A stretch of DNA of 12,017 bases from Micrococcales bacterium UBA7472 (GTDB lineage Bacteria; Actinomycetota; Actinomycetes; Actinomycetales; Microbacteriaceae): assembly GCA_002478545.1 (NCBI GenBank), contig DLOY01000014.1, forward strand, positions 10,123 to 22,139, written 5' to 3'. Numbering within the stretch: position 1 is the stretch's first letter; every line of letters starts with the position of its first letter. Position numbers and translations under genes: made by a program. The notes under the pieces are model-generated. The model searched no databases, was not told where the DNA came from, and worked only from the letters and a program-made list of their open reading frames with translations. Below are positions 11,547 through 12,017 of the stretch, piece after piece.

Positions 11547-12017
11547 CTACGCCTTTTTCAAATCCGTTGGGACAAAATCCGGAAATCTCATAGCAAGCAC
11601 ACAGCCGGCCACCACTTCGCCCCCAGCTACTCTGGCAGCACGATGCAGCTCTCGAAGCGTGGCCCCGGTCGTCATGACGTCATCAAAGAGCAATATTGAC
11701 TCCCCTTCCAGGCCCGAGAACTGGTAAGCGCCTGAGAGGTTTTGCGCGCGGTCGCTCGCGTTCAAAGTGCGTTGGTCACTAAGTCTTTTCAGCGCTGTAG
11801 CACTTCGCACTCGCAGCCCAAGCTTCTTGGCCACAGATAGCGCTGGATGAAAACCCCTGATTCGATAGTTGCGTGGATTTCTTGGCGGCACCACAACAAC
11901 CAAATCGTCTAATCCCTGAGCCTCAAGAAGCGCTCTGGTGGCCAAGGCGTATTGGGTAGCCAGGGCGGTCACACCTTTGTCTTTGAATGCAACCATCGCC
12001 CTAAGCCGATCATCATC
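11547..12017 (-). CDS. ComF-family phosphoribosyltransferase-like protein (N-terminus outside window)
   Basis: The frame is open to the right edge; 156 residues are visible and the true N-terminus, usually with a zinc ribbon, is cut off. The visible part begins DDDRLRAMVAFKDKG, the usual middle block of ComFC proteins. It then has VVPPRNPRNYRIRGFHPA and the QRTLNASDRAQNLSGAYQF block. The PRPP-binding loop is LLFDDVMTTGATL (visible residues about 109-121). ComFC proteins are needed for DNA uptake in naturally competent bacteria, but are also widespread in species not known to be competent, where the role is unclear. The gene ends 38 nt before hpf on the same strand. An ATG at 11994-11996 is internal, not the start. 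Confidence 0.92.
   Translation of the reverse strand, partial: DDDRLRAMVAFKDKGVTALATQYALATRALLEAQGLDDLVVVVPPRNPRNYRIRGFHPALSVAKKLGLRVRSATALKRLSDQRTLNASDRAQNLSGAYQFSGLEGESILLFDDVMTTGATLRELHRAARVAGGEVVAGCVLAMRFPDFVPTDLKKA

Noticed and set aside
1..12017. Mobile elements, CRISPR arrays, phage or defence genes
   Set aside because: No transposase, integrase, spaced repeats, toxin-antitoxin pair or restriction gene is visible; all genes fit an actinobacterial core or near-core set.

Overview
The window reads as ordinary chromosome of an actinobacterium with a compact, moderate-GC genome (roughly half G+C by eye). A freshwater-type or reduced-genome member of the Microbacteriaceae is my best guess, but this is inference because no search was run. 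The lineage markers are a WhiB1-like iron-sulfur regulator, a PdtaS-type histidine kinase, an Rv3235-family protein next to secA, and the order comF - hpf - secA. From memory, the same loci lie close together in Mycobacterium tuberculosis (Rv3219/Rv3220c and Rv3235 to Rv3242c).

Left part (1-4474): small metabolic and stress genes. A cut-off Bcp-type peroxiredoxin enters from the left edge and meets a minus-strand operon of isochorismatase-like hydrolase, D-2-hydroxyacid dehydrogenase and LysE/RhtB exporter (2151 down to 117). A zinc-ribbon membrane protein converges on a two-domain VOC (CatE-like) dioxygenase. Then come tRNA-Lys(CTT), a complete second Bcp peroxiredoxin and a four-helix membrane protein.

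Middle part (4594-8217): a signalling region. whiB1 converges on a minus-strand operon of SAF-domain membrane protein, MinD/ParA-like ATPase and pdtaS, all joined by start/stop overlaps. A divergent control region (7692-7857) separates this operon from an Rv3235-family gene. It holds two DnaA-box-like 9-mers, a sigma-70-like promoter and an inverted repeat.

Right part (8214-12017): housekeeping. comF (cut by the window edge), hpf (long ribosome-hibernation factor) and secA (preprotein translocase motor) run in that order on the minus strand.

The most unusual structural signals are two. First, all five convergent gene pairs end with overlapping stop codons (four cases) or abutting stop codons (one case), leaving no room for intergenic terminators. 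Second, a perfect 13-bp inverted repeat with a 2-nt centre lies inside the Rv3235-family coding sequence, 88 nt past the secA stop. I saw no mobile element, CRISPR array, rRNA or phage gene. No stretch longer than 300 bases lacks a gene.
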